A program made the translations under genes and the position numbers. A stretch of DNA of 64,000 nt, from assembly GCF_003086295.3 (NCBI RefSeq), contig NC_092051.1, positions 15,244,810 through 15,308,809 on the forward strand. The letters run 5' to 3'. Positions within the stretch are counted from its first letter, which is position 1. The number at the start of each line of letters is the position of its first letter. A model generated the notes under the pieces. The model was given only the letters and a program-made list of their open reading frames with translations. It did no database searches and was not told the DNA's origin. Origin of the DNA: Arachis hypogaea (Eukaryota > Streptophyta > Magnoliopsida > Fabales > Fabaceae). Shown here one piece after another: positions 11,560 to 22,916 of the stretch.

Positions 11560-12330
11560 TTTGTACCTCAAGATACCTTACTATAGAGGGAGAATCATAT
11601 CCAACATATATTCCCAATTTTTTGGGGGTCCCATTTTGGTGCGATTAGGTAGTGCAATGGGAACATATATCGCACACTCGAATATTCTTAAATGGGAAAC
11701 ATTTGGCTGCTGGCCAAAAACTAATTGCATAGGAGAGAATTGATGGTAACTCGTTGGCCTCAAACGAATAAGTGCTGCGGCATGTAAAATAGCATGCCCC
11801 CAAATCGAGGTTGGAAGATTTGTTCTCATAAGGGTCTAACAATTAATTGGAGGCTCTTAATAAGTGATTCTGCTAACCCATTTTATGTGTGAACATGAAC
11901 TACTGGATGTTCAATACTTATTCCATTGGCCATACAGTAAGCATCAAAGGCTTGGGAAGTAAATTCACCAGCATTATCAAGACGAATTACTTTGATTGGA
12001 TTTTCTGAAAATTATACTTTTAATCGAATAATTTGAGCCAGTAATCTCACAAACGCCAGGTTGCGAGAAGACAATAAGCACACATGTGACCATCTTAAAG
12101 ATGCGTCTATCAGGACCATAAAATATCTAAAAGATCCACATGGTAGATGAATAGGTCCACATATATCACCTTGAATCCTTTCTAAGAATTCAAGGGACTC
12201 AAATCCAATCTTTACTGCTGATGGCCTTAAAATTAACTTTCCATGAGAACATGCAGCACAACAAAATTTACTAGATTTAAGAATCTTTTGGTTCTTTAGT
12301 GAATGTCTATGGGAGTTTTCAATAATTCTT
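11560..12330 (-). pseudogene. Copia integrase
   Basis: Minus-strand integrase in several broken frames. It follows directly from the Gag-pre-integrase motif through a TGA that replaces an Arg codon near 12,328. The HHCC zinc region (SHRH .. CCAAC) is near 12,250-12,310. The catalytic core has the GDICGPI segment near 12,160, RLDNAGEF near 11,985 and the NGLAES segment near 11,870, a D-D-E order, with a TGA/TAG stop between. The last part (11,581-11,829) reads TSIWGHAILHAAALIRLRP, the usual region after the core. Confidence 0.85.
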
Positions 12331-12875
12331 CACATCATGGTTGTTCCCGGATGACCCAATTGGTCGTGACAAGTTATGAATTTATTTGGGCTAGTAAACT
12401 TCTGGTTTACAGTGGCATGTGATTCAATTGCACTAATCTTGGTATAATATAACCCAGATGAAAGTGAGGGTAACGTTTCTAATATAACCCTTTTATTTGA
12501 ATCATGAGTTGTGATACATAAGTACTCATGACTTCCCTCATTCATAGTATCAATATGATATCCATTTCGGCGAATATCTTTAAAACTCAGCAAGTTTCTT
12601 AGAGACTTGGTAGACAATAGTGCATTATTTATTATGAATTTTGTTCCTCCGAGAAACAAAATTATAGCTCTTTTGGAGCCTTCAATCACATTGCCTGAGC
12701 CAATAATAGTATTAACATATTCTTCTTTTGGCACAAGATGGGTAAAATATATATCACTTTTGAGAATGGTGTGCGAACTTGCACTATCCGCAAGACATAC
12801 ATTTTCATTATATATCCTAACCATTTTCTTCAAAGACAAATAATAATAATATAATGAGTAGTAATACATGCACAA
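12331..12875 (-). pseudogene. Copia protease and Gag-pre-integrase region
   Basis: Open frame on the minus strand. LADSASSHTI near residue 30 is the retropepsin active-site motif (normally DSG/DSAS..H), and RNLLSFKDIRRNGYH is the typical region after the protease. HDQLGHPG at the C-terminus is the H-x-R/Q-LGHPG Gag-pre-integrase motif. The frame stops where an Arg codon became TGA. Confidence 0.9.
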
Positions 12876-13129
12876 TCAAATTGAATTCTTGATTGGAATA
12901 ATTTTTCTAAGAAACACTGTACATAAAAATAAAAATAATGTCATATACTAAAATTTTATTTTAAAACTTGACACATTTAATGATTTCAAAATTCATAAAC
13001 ATTAATATTTCATTATTTATATACATTATATTTAAAACTTAAATACATAAAAAATAAAACTTAACAATAAGTTCTTTACATTATTTATTTACATGGATAC
13101 TTAACAATCTTACATATTAAACTATTTCA

Positions 13130-13460
13130 TCATTGATCAAATGACCAATATTTCCTTCAGGATCCTCAAAGAAATCAGATACAGCATAATGAGTGGTGAA
13201 ATTTTCAGCATCATTTGAAACAAAATTCGTTTCCTTTCCTTTGTAGTCCTTTTTCAAAGATACTTGATAAAGATCGACTAGGTGCCTTGGTGTATGACAG
13301 GTACGCGACTAATGGCCCTTTCCACCACAACAGAAATACTTATCCTCTCTTGATTTATTTTGCCCAATATTTTTTCTTTATCCCACTTTTGGTGAGATCC
13401 TCTCTTTTGAACATAATTCATTTTCCTTCCATAATTTTTCTTGTTGCCAAAACCTTGCCA
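13130..13460 (-). pseudogene. Copia Gag C-terminus with zinc knuckle, 3' side of E1 insertion
   Basis: On the minus strand this reads from WQGFGNKKNYGRK to a CCHC knuckle (CCGGKGH*SRTC). In the knuckle a Trp codon is TAG and the first Cys appears to be Tyr. The frame continues DLYQVSLKKDYKGKE. It is continuous with the Gag part at 19,941-20,560 across E1. Confidence 0.85.
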
Positions 13461-13465
13461 TGTAC

Positions 13466-14849
13466 TGATGCGTGAGCATCTTTCCTATATTTTTCTAGTG
13501 AATTTGCACCTAAATTGTTGAATTTAATTAAGAATTAATTATATTTTAGCCACTATGGATGCTATTTTGAGTTTGTGCAATTTTATTTATTTTAGGTAGC
13601 ATTCGGATGAATTTGATGAAGTTTCTGCAGAGAAAGAGAAGAAGCCAAGGAGATGACCAGCGAATACCGACGCGGACGCATGGTTCACGCAACCGCGCGG
13701 AATGGAGGAAATCGCAATGACGCGATCGCGTGCCTGACGCGAACGTGTGGACTGGAATCTGCACAAATGACGCGAATGCGTGGACGACGCGGACGCGTCA
13801 CATGAGCGATCTGCAGAATTGACAGAAAACATTGGGGGCGATTTCTGGGCTATTTTGACCCAGTTTCCAGCCCAGAAAACACAGATTAGAAGCTGCAGCA
13901 TGGACAATTCAAGTGGTCCCATCCAGAAGATTTGATTATTTAAATTAATTCAAATTTTAATTCTAGGAAAAGATATTATTTTAATTTTTAGTTTTAGATA
14001 TTAGATTTCAAATTAATTAGGATTAGTTATAAAAAGGGAGACTTCTCTCCTAGTAGAAGATACCATTAAGGGGATTCCATTAGGGAATTCTATTTCAAAT
14101 TTACACTCTACATTCCATGAGCAACTAATCCTCCATTGTTAAGGTTAGGAGCTCTGTCTATTTCTATGGATTGATTTTATTGCTTTTTCTATTTTAATTT
14201 ATGGATTTATAATTTAAGAATTGTTTTCGCTCTTTATTTTATGAATTTAGGTGGAACGGAAGTATGACCCTCTTTCTATTTGAGTTCTTGTAAAACTTGG
14301 AAAAGCTCTTTACTTGAACAACAGCTTGAAAACATTTTCTCCTAAATTTTAATTATTTGGATTTAACGGGATACGTGACATATAATCCTTTTATTTTTGG
14401 GTAATTAGAGTTTTTGTGGCATATAAACTGAAATTTGATTATCACCCTCTAATTGGAATTAATTGACCAAGGAATTTGCTGTTGATGAATTTTAGAGGAG
14501 ACTAGGAAGGTCTAAGGAATTAGGGTCTAGTCACATATAGTTTGCCATGAATTAAATCTTGCATAATTAAAATAGTTAGTAAGAAAAGTAAATCCAGAAA
14601 AATAGATAACCCTGAAACATTAACTATCTTCTCCATATTTTCTTCCCAATTTATTTACTTTACTATTTTATTTTCTGCACGATTGAATATTCAAATACCC
14701 TTTTCTGTTTGTCTAACTAATCCTATCAAACACTATTGTTGCTTAATTCATCAATTCTCGTGGGATCGACCCTTACTCACGTAAGGTATTACTTGGTACG
14801 ACCCGGTGTACTTGCCGGTTAGTAAGTGTGGTTGTAAAATACCGCACCA
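13466..14849 (+). repeat. 5' LTR of E1 (1,384 bp)
   Basis: Starts TGATGCGTGAG and ends ACCGCACCA. It holds ACGCG/CGCGT dyads at about 13,665-13,805, a conserved ggggcgatttctgggct block, and a TATA-like ttataaaaaggg at 14,026-14,037, which probably sets the transcription start. It is 57 bp longer than the right LTR because of small deletions in the dyad region of the right copy. Confidence 0.94.
14026..14037 (+). promoter_or_regulatory. TATA-like box in E1 LTR
   Basis: ttataaaaaggg is conserved in the right LTR near 19,115. It lies about 820 bp before the LTR end, a plausible U3/R position. Confidence 0.5.
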
Positions 14850-14850
14850 A

Positions 14851-14875
14851 GTTTTTAGCGCCGTTGTCGGGGATT
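14851..14875 (+). other. Primer binding site of E1 (tRNA-Asp type)
   Basis: agcgccgttgtcggggat follows the LTR by a few bases. It matches the complement of the plant tRNA-Asp 3' end (TGGCGCCGTTGCCGGGGA) with about three differences. Confidence 0.8.
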
Positions 14876-15363
14876 GACTGTAATTAACAACTATTAATTG
14901 TTTGATTGTTTAGATTAGACGTTTTAATTTTAATTTTATTTAAATATTGTTTTATTTTTCGAAAAAAAAAATTTTTTTTCCCTGTACGTTCATAACCCCT
15001 CCCCCTTTTAATTCTGTCGTTGTTTTTACCTTATTTTTTTTTATTTCTTTCTTTCTTTACGTCATTTTTTTCTTTACGTTGCTTTTCTTTTGTTAGCTCC
15101 TTTCGTTTTCTTTTTCTTTTCTTTTATTATTTAGTTTTAAAAAAAATAAAAAATAAAATAAAAAAAAATAATTAAAAAAAATATATAATTAAATTAGAAT
15201 TAATATTTTTTTTAATTTTTGAAATTAAATTTGGTGTTTCCTAACTAGTTTTATTTTAATTTTTCTTATTTTAATTTTTAGAATTCTGTTCTTTCTTCTT
15301 TGCTTTCCTGTTTACCACATGGTGCGTTTAATCCTTTTTGGTGTTGTGTGCTAAGGAAAAATA

Positions 15364-16551
15364 ATGGAGAGAGATCATATGGGTTACTACTCATACCCGA
15401 GTAGTGATTCATATCATTATGAATGGGGAAACCACCCAAATTTTGGTTGGCAAAGTCAAAACCAAAGAAACTTCAGTGCTCCATGTTCCAACTATCAAGA
15501 GCCACCACTTCCATATTCATATCAAGAACCACCACCTCTCTATCCGTATCATGAACCATCATCTTTCTACCCATATCAAGAGCCACTATCTCCCTATCCA
15601 TACCAAGAACCATCCTCTTTTTACACTTATCAAGAACCATCACCTCCTTCTTATTCATCTCAAATACCATCAGATCTTGAGCTTCTCATGAAAGAATGCT
15701 TACATGATATAAAGACAAGTGTCAAAAATATAGAGAAGCATATGCAGTCAATTATCAAGTACCAGGAAGAGGAACAAGTAAATTCCTTCCCAAAAGATAC
15801 AATGCAAGATCCTATGGAAGAAAGTGAGGAAATCAATCAAAGGAGTTTATACTCCAGTGAACTAGAGAACTTTCCATCCTCACACATGGAAGAAGAGGAA
15901 GATGCAAAAACAAAGGAGGAAGATACACCCACAAAGGAGGAAGATGCACAACCTCCCATGCCCTTGGTAAGCAATGAAGCAGAGATTGAATTAGAAGACA
16001 GTTACCAAGAGGAAGATGTTGAAATTGAGGAAGCTTGCAAAGAAGTGGAAGAATTCAAAGAAGAACACAAGGGAGTGGAGCTTGCAAGACCTCTCCCAAA
16101 GCCATCACCATCCAATACAACATTCAAGTGGGTAAAATCCCTATCTTTAACATTTACTTTCTCACTTGAATATGGACTACTGGAGACGGATGGTCAACTT
16201 AGAGCTCTCTGTGGTATTAAGAGCAAGAGGAAGATGGTTAGTACTAAGAATTGTCAAGCAAGGTTCAATATAGTTGCATGCTCCGAATTGAAGTGCAAGA
16301 ATTGGTGTAGAGCTCAATTGAATGGGTCTAGAAGGTTGTTTGGATGTCTCTGTGAGAATTCAAATCAATTGCCACCCGGTGAAAACAATGGTGATACACA
16401 AGAAGATGGGTGTAAAAGTAAGGTTTGGGACCCTGAAATTCATTCTCACAATCAACACTATTGGGACCTTGTCACTTGCTTCAACTTGCTCGAAGGAGTT
16501 ATGCGCCTCGTTTGGGATCCCGGTAGCCATTGGATTAACAAACATTGGTGA
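15364..16551 (+). CDS. Orphan ORF of E1 (Pro/Tyr repeats, acidic middle, LETDGQLR motif)
   Basis: 395 residues, function unknown. Residues 45-92 are tandem PYQEPSSFY-type repeats encoded by a 30-bp minisatellite. Residues 104-137 look helical or coiled. Residues 150-240 are strongly acidic (EEEEDAKTKEED..). Residues 255-290 hold WVKSLS and LETDGQLRALCGIK, the block shared with E2. The stop at 16,549-16,551 is in NKHW*, where E2 has NKHWW-like text, so a Trp codon may have become TGA and the original end may be near 16,614. The start follows a short spacer after the leader and is the first ATG of the frame. It occupies the Gag position, but no zinc knuckle or capsid motif is visible, so calling it Gag-like rests on position only. 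Confidence 0.75.
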   Translation: MERDHMGYYSYPSSDSYHYEWGNHPNFGWQSQNQRNFSAPCSNYQEPPLPYSYQEPPPLYPYHEPSSFYPYQEPLSPYPYQEPSSFYTYQEPSPPSYSSQIPSDLELLMKECLHDIKTSVKNIEKHMQSIIKYQEEEQVNSFPKDTMQDPMEESEEINQRSLYSSELENFPSSHMEEEEDAKTKEEDTPTKEEDAQPPMPLVSNEAEIELEDSYQEEDVEIEEACKEVEEFKEEHKGVELARPLPKPSPSNTTFKWVKSLSLTFTFSLEYGLLETDGQLRALCGIKSKRKMVSTKNCQARFNIVACSELKCKNWCRAQLNGSRRLFGCLCENSNQLPPGENNGDTQEDGCKSKVWDPEIHSHNQHYWDLVTCFNLLEGVMRLVWDPGSHWINKHW

Positions 16552-16589
16552 AGATTCCTGGATCAGTACAAGCACAAACCACTATAACA

Positions 16590-16670
16590 AGGAGCTCACC
16601 ACATGTCCAACTTAAGGACTTTAACTAAAAGTGCTTGGTGGGAGACAACCCACCGTGGTATGATCGTTCT
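16590..16670 (+). other. Conserved box after the E1 ORF (GGGAGACAACCC hairpin)
   Basis: ggagctcacc..atgtccaacttaagg..ttaactaaaagtgct and then ggtgGGAGACAACCcacc is nearly identical to E2 34,659-34,734. The ggtggg/cccacc arms form a 6-bp stem over agacaa. The strength of conservation outside a protein suggests an RNA function. Confidence 0.65.
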
Positions 16671-16804
16671 TTTTCATTCTTAGTTATTTTTCGTAGTAGT
16701 AGTTTTTACTTATTTAATTTTTATTAAGTTCTTACTAATTTTCTGATCATGCAGCTATTTTATCACAGGAACCGAACACCTCATGCTAAAAAAAAAAAAA
16801 GAGA

Positions 16805-17235
16805 GGCACACGATGCGATCGCGTCGTTGACACGAACGCGTCAATCATGTGTGCGTGAAAAATAAATTTGAACAGAGAGTTGCGCGGGAGTGGCGCAAGA
16901 ATTATGCCTCTAGCACAAACAAGCCCACACAGACGCATGGCTCACGCGACCGCGTCATCCATGATTTTTGCCACTTCACGCGACCGCGTCATCCACGCGG
17001 ACGCGTGACCCGAAAAATCGACGTAAAAGGTGTCTGGACAGAGAGTTAAGCTGGCTTGAGGCAAGAAGTGTGCTAAAAGCACAAATTTGGTCACGCGGAC
17101 GCGTGCCCGACGTGTCCGCGTCATTTGCATACATGGCCATCCACGCGGACGCGTGCCTGACGCTAACGCGTCATTATGAAGAAAGCGCAATTCGCGCGAC
17201 CGCATGCCCCACGCGGCCGCGTCGCTTGCGCCGCC
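16805..17235 (+). repeat. CG-dyad array in E1
   Basis: At least ten short palindromic units of the form ACGCG-NN-CGCGT or close variants (acgcggacgcgt, gcgaccgcgtc) spaced over 430 bp. The units are separated by a recurring non-CG spacer (gagagttgcgcg.., gcacaaat..). Confidence 0.85.
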
Positions 17236-17338
17236 CAGTTTCTTTCTCTCTCTCTCCCAATCCTAATTCTCTCTTATTCTCTTATCCTTTTATTTTTTCT
17301 TTCATTTTAATATTTGTCTCTTCTAGTTTCAGTTCTTC

Positions 17339-17384
17339 TTTGCTTGAGGACAAGAAAACCTTTAAGTTTGGTGTTGACGCTGCG
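17339..17384 (+). other. E1 internal hairpin plus PPT-like box
   Basis: CTTG-AGGA-CAAG (with three more pairs after one mismatch) followed by cctttaagtttggtgttg. This repeats the arrangement found directly before the 3' LTR at 18,571-18,608. Confidence 0.7.
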
Positions 17385-18570
17385 CTTATAGGCTTTCTAG
17401 TACAAAAGGGAGGCGAATCATCTTCGCGAAGGAGCACAACCTGAAGAATAAAGCGACCGCTAGGATAATTAAGGTGGTTGAGTTCCTTTCATTCTTTATT
17501 CCTCCCCTCTTTTTTCTATGTTATGTTTTGGTTTCCTGTTATTTTGCTTTGTTTGTTGCATGATCCTTTATTAGTTAGAATCCTAGGACTAGTTTAGTTT
17601 TCCTATTGCTTTAATTCTGAAAAGATGTCTCATGTATTACTCACTGAGCTTAAATCAAAAATAAATAAAAAAATATAGGAGTGATGTATTGCATGAGAAA
17701 GTGGGTCTATATTGAATAATAGTCTTATTTACTTAAATGTGGTGGTATTTTCTGTGATTCTGAATGCATGACATGAACAGTGCATATTTTTTGATAGTGA
17801 AGTTTATGAATGTTAAAATTGTTGGCTTTTGAAATAATGATAACAAAGAGAAATGTTATTGATAATCTGAAAAATCATAAAATTGATTCTTGAAGCAAGA
17901 AAAAGCAGTGAAAAACACAAAGCTTGCGAGAAAAAAATAATAAAAATAAAAAAAGAAGCAAGCAGAAAAAAAAAAAAGCAAGCAGAAAAAGCCAATAACC
18001 CTTTAAACTAAAAGGCAAAGGGTAAAAAAGATCCAAGACTTTGAGCATTAATGGATAGGAGGGCCCAAGGGAATAAAATCCTGGCCTAAGTGGCTAAATC
18101 AAGCTGTCCCTAACCATGTGCTTGTGGCGTGAAGGTGTCAAGTGAAAAGCTTGAGACTGAGCGGTTAAAGTCGTGGTCCAAATCAAAAAGAGTGTGCTTA
18201 AGAACTCTGGGCACCTCTAACTGGGGACTCTAGCAAAGCTGAGTCACAATCTGAAAATGTTCACTCAGTTATGTGTCTGTGGCATTTATGTATTCGGTGG
18301 TAATACTGGAAAACAAAATGCTTAGGGTCACAGCCAAGACTCATAAAAAAAAGCTGTGTTCAAGAATCAACATACTGAACTAGGAGAATCAATAATACTA
18401 TCTGAATTCTGAGTTCTTATGGATGCCAATCATTCTGAACTTCAAAAGATAAAGTGAGATACCAAAACTGTTCAGGGTTGCAGCTGTAAACCCCATTATA
18501 AGAAGAGACATGGGCTTAATCGAACCCTCATTCTCATACAAATTCACATCCTAAGCTTATATTAGTTTTG
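17385..18570 (+). other. E1 3' non-coding region
   Basis: About 1.2 kb between the two hairpin boxes with no credible ORF. It contains A-rich runs near 17,925-17,985, which look derived from aag/aaa repeats. Confidence 0.6.
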
Positions 18571-18608
18571 GTTGCTTGAGGACAAGCAACAGTTTAAGTT
18601 TGGTGTTG
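18571..18608 (+). other. E1 terminal hairpin plus polypurine-like tract
   Basis: A perfect 8-bp stem GTTGCTTG/CAAGCAAC with an AGGA loop (18,579-18,582) is followed by agtttaagtttggtgttg and then the LTR TGATGCG. This is the position where plus-strand priming should occur. Confidence 0.8.
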
Positions 18609-19935
18609 TGATGCGTGAGCATCTTTCCTATATTTTCCTAGTGAATTTGCACCTAAATTGTTGAATTTAATTAAGAATTAATTATATTTTAGCCACTATG
18701 GATGCTATTTTGAGTTTTGTGCAATTTTATTTATTTTAGGTAGCATTCGGATGGATTTGATGAAATTTCTGCAGAGAAAGAGAAGAAGCCAAGGAGATGA
18801 CCAGCGAATACCGACGCGGACGCATGGTTCACGCGACCGCACGGAATGGAGGAAATCGCAATGACGTGCCTGACGCGAACGCGTCACATGAGCGATCTGC
18901 AGAATTGACAGAAAATATTGGGGGCGATTTCTGGGCTATTTTGACCCAGTTTCCAGCCCAGAAAACACAGATTAGAAGCTGCAGCATGGACAATTCAAGT
19001 GGTCCCATCCAGAAGATTTGATTATTTAAATTAATTCAAATTTTAATTCTAGGAAAAGATATTATTTTAATTTTTAGTTTTAGATATTAGATTTCAAATT
19101 AATTAGGATTAGTTATAAAAAGGGAGACTTCTCTCCTAGTAGAAGATACCATTAAGGGGATTCCATTAGGGAATTCTATTTCAAATTTACACTCTACATT
19201 CCATGAGCAACTAATCCTCCATTGTTAAGGTTAGGAATTCTGTCTATTTCTATGGATTGATTTTATTGCTTTTTCTATTTTAATTTATGGATTTATAATT
19301 TAAGAATTATTTTTGCTCTTTATTTTATGAATTTGGGTGGAATGGAAGTATGACCCTCTTTCTATTTGAGTTCCTGTAAAACTTGGAAAAGCTCTTTATT
19401 TGAACAACAACTTGAAAATATTTTCTCCTAAATTTTAATTATTTGGATTTAACGGGATACGTGACATATAATCCTTTTATTTTTGGGTAATTAGAGTTTT
19501 TGTGGCATATAAACTGGAATTTGATTATCACCCTCTAATTGGAATTAATTAACCAAGGAATTGGCTGTTGATGAATTTTAGAGGAGACTAGGAAGGTCTA
19601 AGAAATTAGGGTCTAGTCACATATAGTTTGCCATGAATTAAATCTTGCGTAATTAAAATAGTTAGTAAGAAAAGTAAATCCGGAAAAATAGATAACTCAG
19701 AAACCTTAACTATCTTCTCCATATTTTCTTTCCAATTTATTTACTTTACTATTTTATTTTCTGCACGATTGAATATTCAAATACCCTTTTCTGTTTGTTT
19801 AACTAATCCTATCAAACACTATTGTTGCTTAATCCATCAATCCTCGTGGGATCGACCCTTACTCACGTAAGGTATTACTTGGTACAACCCGGTGCACTTG
19901 CCGGTTAGTAAGTGTGGTTGTAAAATACCGCACCA
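18609..19935 (+). repeat. 3' LTR of E1 (1,327 bp)
   Basis: Near-identical to the left LTR apart from scattered substitutions and about 57 bp missing from its CG-dyad region near 18,860. Ends CCGCACCA directly before TGTAC. Confidence 0.94.
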
Positions 19936-19940
19936 TGTAC

Positions 19941-20560
19941 CTCTTCTGGGGTAACGATTTGTCGCATTTACTTCAAAAAAGGGGCGGCGCCAGCTGGACG
20001 CGCTTTGTGATTCTTTAAGAGCAACTCATTGTTGCGTTCAGCAATAAGAAGGCAAGAAATTAATTCAGAATATTTTTTAAATCCTTTTTCTCGATACTGC
20101 TGCTGTAGAAGCACATTCGAGGCATGGAAGGTTGAGAAAGTTTTCTCTAACATATCATTATCAGTTATCTTTTCCCCACATAATTTCATTCGTGAGGTGA
20201 TTCGAAACATTGCCGAATTATATTCATTTATGGATTTAAAATCCTGTAGACGCAAGTGCGTCCATTCATATCGGGTTTGAGAAAGTATCACCGTTTTTTG
20301 ATGATTGTACTTTTCTTCAAGGTCCAAAGATCTGAAAGATCTTTTAATGTGAGATATTCATGTTTCAATCCTTCGTCAAGGTGACGACGAAGAAAAATCA
20401 TGGCTTTGGCTTTATTCTTCTGGGATGCATTACTTTCAGTCTTAATGGTATTTTCAAGATCCATTGAATCAAGATGGATTTCAGCATCTAATATCCATGA
20501 TAGATAATTGTTCCAGATATATCAAGTGCATTGAATTCAAGATGAGAGAGTTTCGACGTA
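19941..20560 (-). pseudogene. Copia Gag N-terminal part, 5' side of E1 insertion
   Basis: Minus-strand Gag of the UBN2/retrotran_gag type. It begins LEFNALDISGNNYLSWI near 20,545 and continues KNKAKAMIFLRRHLDEGLK. A shift near 20,320 leads into LEEKYNHQKTVILSQTRYEW, SAMFRITSRMKLCGE and RNNELLLKNHKARP (19,968-20,327). A one-base loss in the T-run at 19,975 breaks the frame again before E1. It once assembled the particle; now it is non-coding. Confidence 0.88.
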
Positions 20561-20595
20561 ATAAAAATGTGTTACCTGAGTCTTCCTAAAAATTT

Positions 20596-20617
20596 GATCA
20601 GAGTCGTACTGATAACG
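20596..20617 (-). other. Primer binding site of copia element
   Basis: On the minus strand the LTR end is followed by cgttatcagtacgactctg. gttatcag..acga is a common copia primer site that pairs with initiator-Met tRNA. Confidence 0.65.
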
Positions 20618-21000
20618 TGTTGTAAAATAAATATAAAATAAATAAGGAAGAGGTAATATAAAATAAGAGATATAATTAGATAAATCTAGTAATAATATTC
20701 ACCACGATTTCAATATAATAAGAATGATTAATATATTACTAATATTATATGCTGTAGTATATGAAAGAAAAGTGAAAGAAGAACTTTATATATTGCACGT
20801 AGAGATAGAGAAAATATTTTGTATTTTATTGTTGCTGTGTATCTCATATCTCAGGTTAATGAAGCCTTATTTATACTTGTACAGAATTGTCTTTTTCAAC
20901 CTTTATTAAAAGCTAGTCGTCGTAGAAATCTTAAATTTTTTTCTTGAAAACTTTAGCTGCCCATATTAATGGTCATCCACATCATATACTTATCTTAACA
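20618..21000 (-). repeat. 5' LTR of copia element (383 bp)
   Basis: Partner of 8,801-9,188 with scattered substitutions. The TATA-like motif tataaataagg (minus) lies near 20,868-20,878. Followed by the TSD TAATT. Confidence 0.93.
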
Positions 21001-21005
21001 TAATT

Positions 21006-21566
21006 TACGTTAATAAATTGATTGAAGGTTAAAATTTGCAAATGTCCTTAATAAAAATTAGTTACATATTTATTCTAAATAAATTTATATAAATCGAATC
21101 AAATAAATTCGATTTAAACATTTTCAAGTAAATTAAATTAAGTTAATTCAATTTACTATGCACAGGATATATGTAAATATGTATGAATTAAAATAAAATT
21201 TTTATCAAATAAAAAATTTATTTTAATTCATATATTACAAATTTTTAATGTGTTCATTAAAATAAAATTTATTATAATAAAAATTTTTATACTTTTATTT
21301 TAATAAATACATGATAAATATATTAAAAGTTAAAATTTATATCTTTTATATAAAACAAAAAACCTTTTGTTTTATTTTTTAATACTAAAAATAAAAATTT
21401 ACATTTTTTTTAAAACTAAAATTAGTTAGGTATCTTCCAGACTTACACGGTCACAACTTAAACACAATTATTTTAAAAAAAAAGAGTTATAAAAAATATG
21501 TTTTAATTTTAATAATAGCTCTTCTTATTATTATTATTATTGACTCTCATTTGGTGGTTAGGTTTT
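21006..21566. other. AT-rich spacer, no gene seen
   Basis: Contains aattcgatttaaa-type and taataaa-type inverted motifs between 21,090 and 21,330 but no defined element ends. Confidence 0.55.
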
Positions 21567-21575
21567 TACTTTTAA

Positions 21576-21932
21576 GAATAATTACCCAAATTAGTCCTTG
21601 AAGATTTTAGAATCGGATATTTTAGTTCTTAAAAAAAATTAATACACAGATTAATCTCCAAAATTTTATTCTGGCAGACAAATCAATCTCCAGTTCATTT
21701 TCCGGCAGAATAATTACCCAAATCAGTCTCTAAAAATTTTAAAAACGGACAATTTAGTCCTCAAGAAAAACTAATGTACAAATCAATCCCCAACGTTTCT
21801 CTCGGTTAGACATAATAGTCCTCCATTCAAAAATAAAATAAATTAAAATTATTATTATTAATTTCACAATAATATTGTACTATATTTTTTATATTTTTTG
21901 GATAAAAATAATGATAAATTTATTCATTAAAT

Positions 21933-22016
<84 letters not shown>

Positions 22017-22020
22017 ACTC

Positions 22021-22075
<55 letters not shown>

Positions 22076-22348
22076 TTAGTAGAGATTATTTTATAAGACA
22101 AGATTAAAACCATTTGATATTTTTGTGTTTAATATAATCAAAAGATATACTATGTAAAAAAAATATATGTTTGTATTAAAAAATATGTACTAAAAGAAAA
22201 TATTTTAATTTGAATTTATATTAAATACATATTTTTTAAAACAAACATATTTTTTAAAATAGTACATCTTTTGATTATATTAAATACAAAAATATCAAAT
22301 AATTTTAATCTTGAATTTCTTGTAAAATAATTTCTAATAGTTTTATTG

Positions 22349-22396
<48 letters not shown>

Positions 22397-22403
22397 TAGT
22401 GAT

Positions 22404-22435
<32 letters not shown>

Positions 22436-22500
22436 CATATATAAGAATCTAATGAATAAATTTATTATTATTTTTATTTAGAAAATATAAAAAATTATGG

Positions 22501-22555
<55 letters not shown>

Positions 22556-22838
22556 TTATTAGAGATTATTTTACAAGAAATTTAAGGTTAAAATCACTTG
22601 ATATTTTTGTATTTAATATAATCAAAAGATGTACTATTTTAAAAATATGTTTGTATTAAAAAATATATATTTAATATAAATTTAAATTAAAATATTTTTT
22701 TAATACATATTTTTTAATACAAACATATATAATTTTTTTACATAGGACATCTTTTGATTATATTAAATATCAAAATATCAAATGGTTTTAACTTTAATTT
22801 TTTTGTAAAATAATCTCTAATAATTTTTTTATTATTAA

Positions 22839-22916
<78 letters not shown>

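Larger units (their letters stand above)
13466..19935 (+). mobile_element. E1: non-autonomous gypsy-type LTR element with an orphan ORF
   Basis: 6,470 bp with LTRs 13,466-14,849 and 18,609-19,935, both starting TGATGCGTGAGC and ending CCGCACCA. The 5-bp target duplication TGTAC lies at 13,461-13,465 and 19,936-19,940. A primer site matching the 3' end of tRNA-Asp follows the left LTR. The inside holds one 395-residue ORF, a CG-dyad array and two hairpin/polypurine-like boxes. I found no protease, RT or integrase, so it must be mobilised by an autonomous partner. The tRNA-Asp primer points to the Athila/Tat side of Ty3-gypsy. The LTRs are close to each other, so this insertion is young compared with its copia host. 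Confidence 0.95.
8801..21000 (-). mobile_element. Ty1-copia LTR retrotransposon, minus strand, split by E1
   Basis: The element has two similar LTRs, 8,801-9,188 and 20,618-21,000, that start tgttgtaaaa and end cttaaca on the + strand. Both outer flanks carry the 5-bp duplication TAATT (8,796-8,800 and 21,001-21,005). On the minus strand the order is 5' LTR, primer site, Gag, protease, integrase, RT, RNase H, polypurine tract, 3' LTR, the Ty1-copia order. The 6.5-kb element E1 (13,466-19,935) sits within gag, so the native length is about 5.7 kb. Every coding block has stops or shifts. Confidence 0.95.

Noticed and set aside
21875..22096. 73-residue ORF (YIYIYI.., IIIII..)
   Set aside because: Entirely made of (AT)n and (ATA)n microsatellite.
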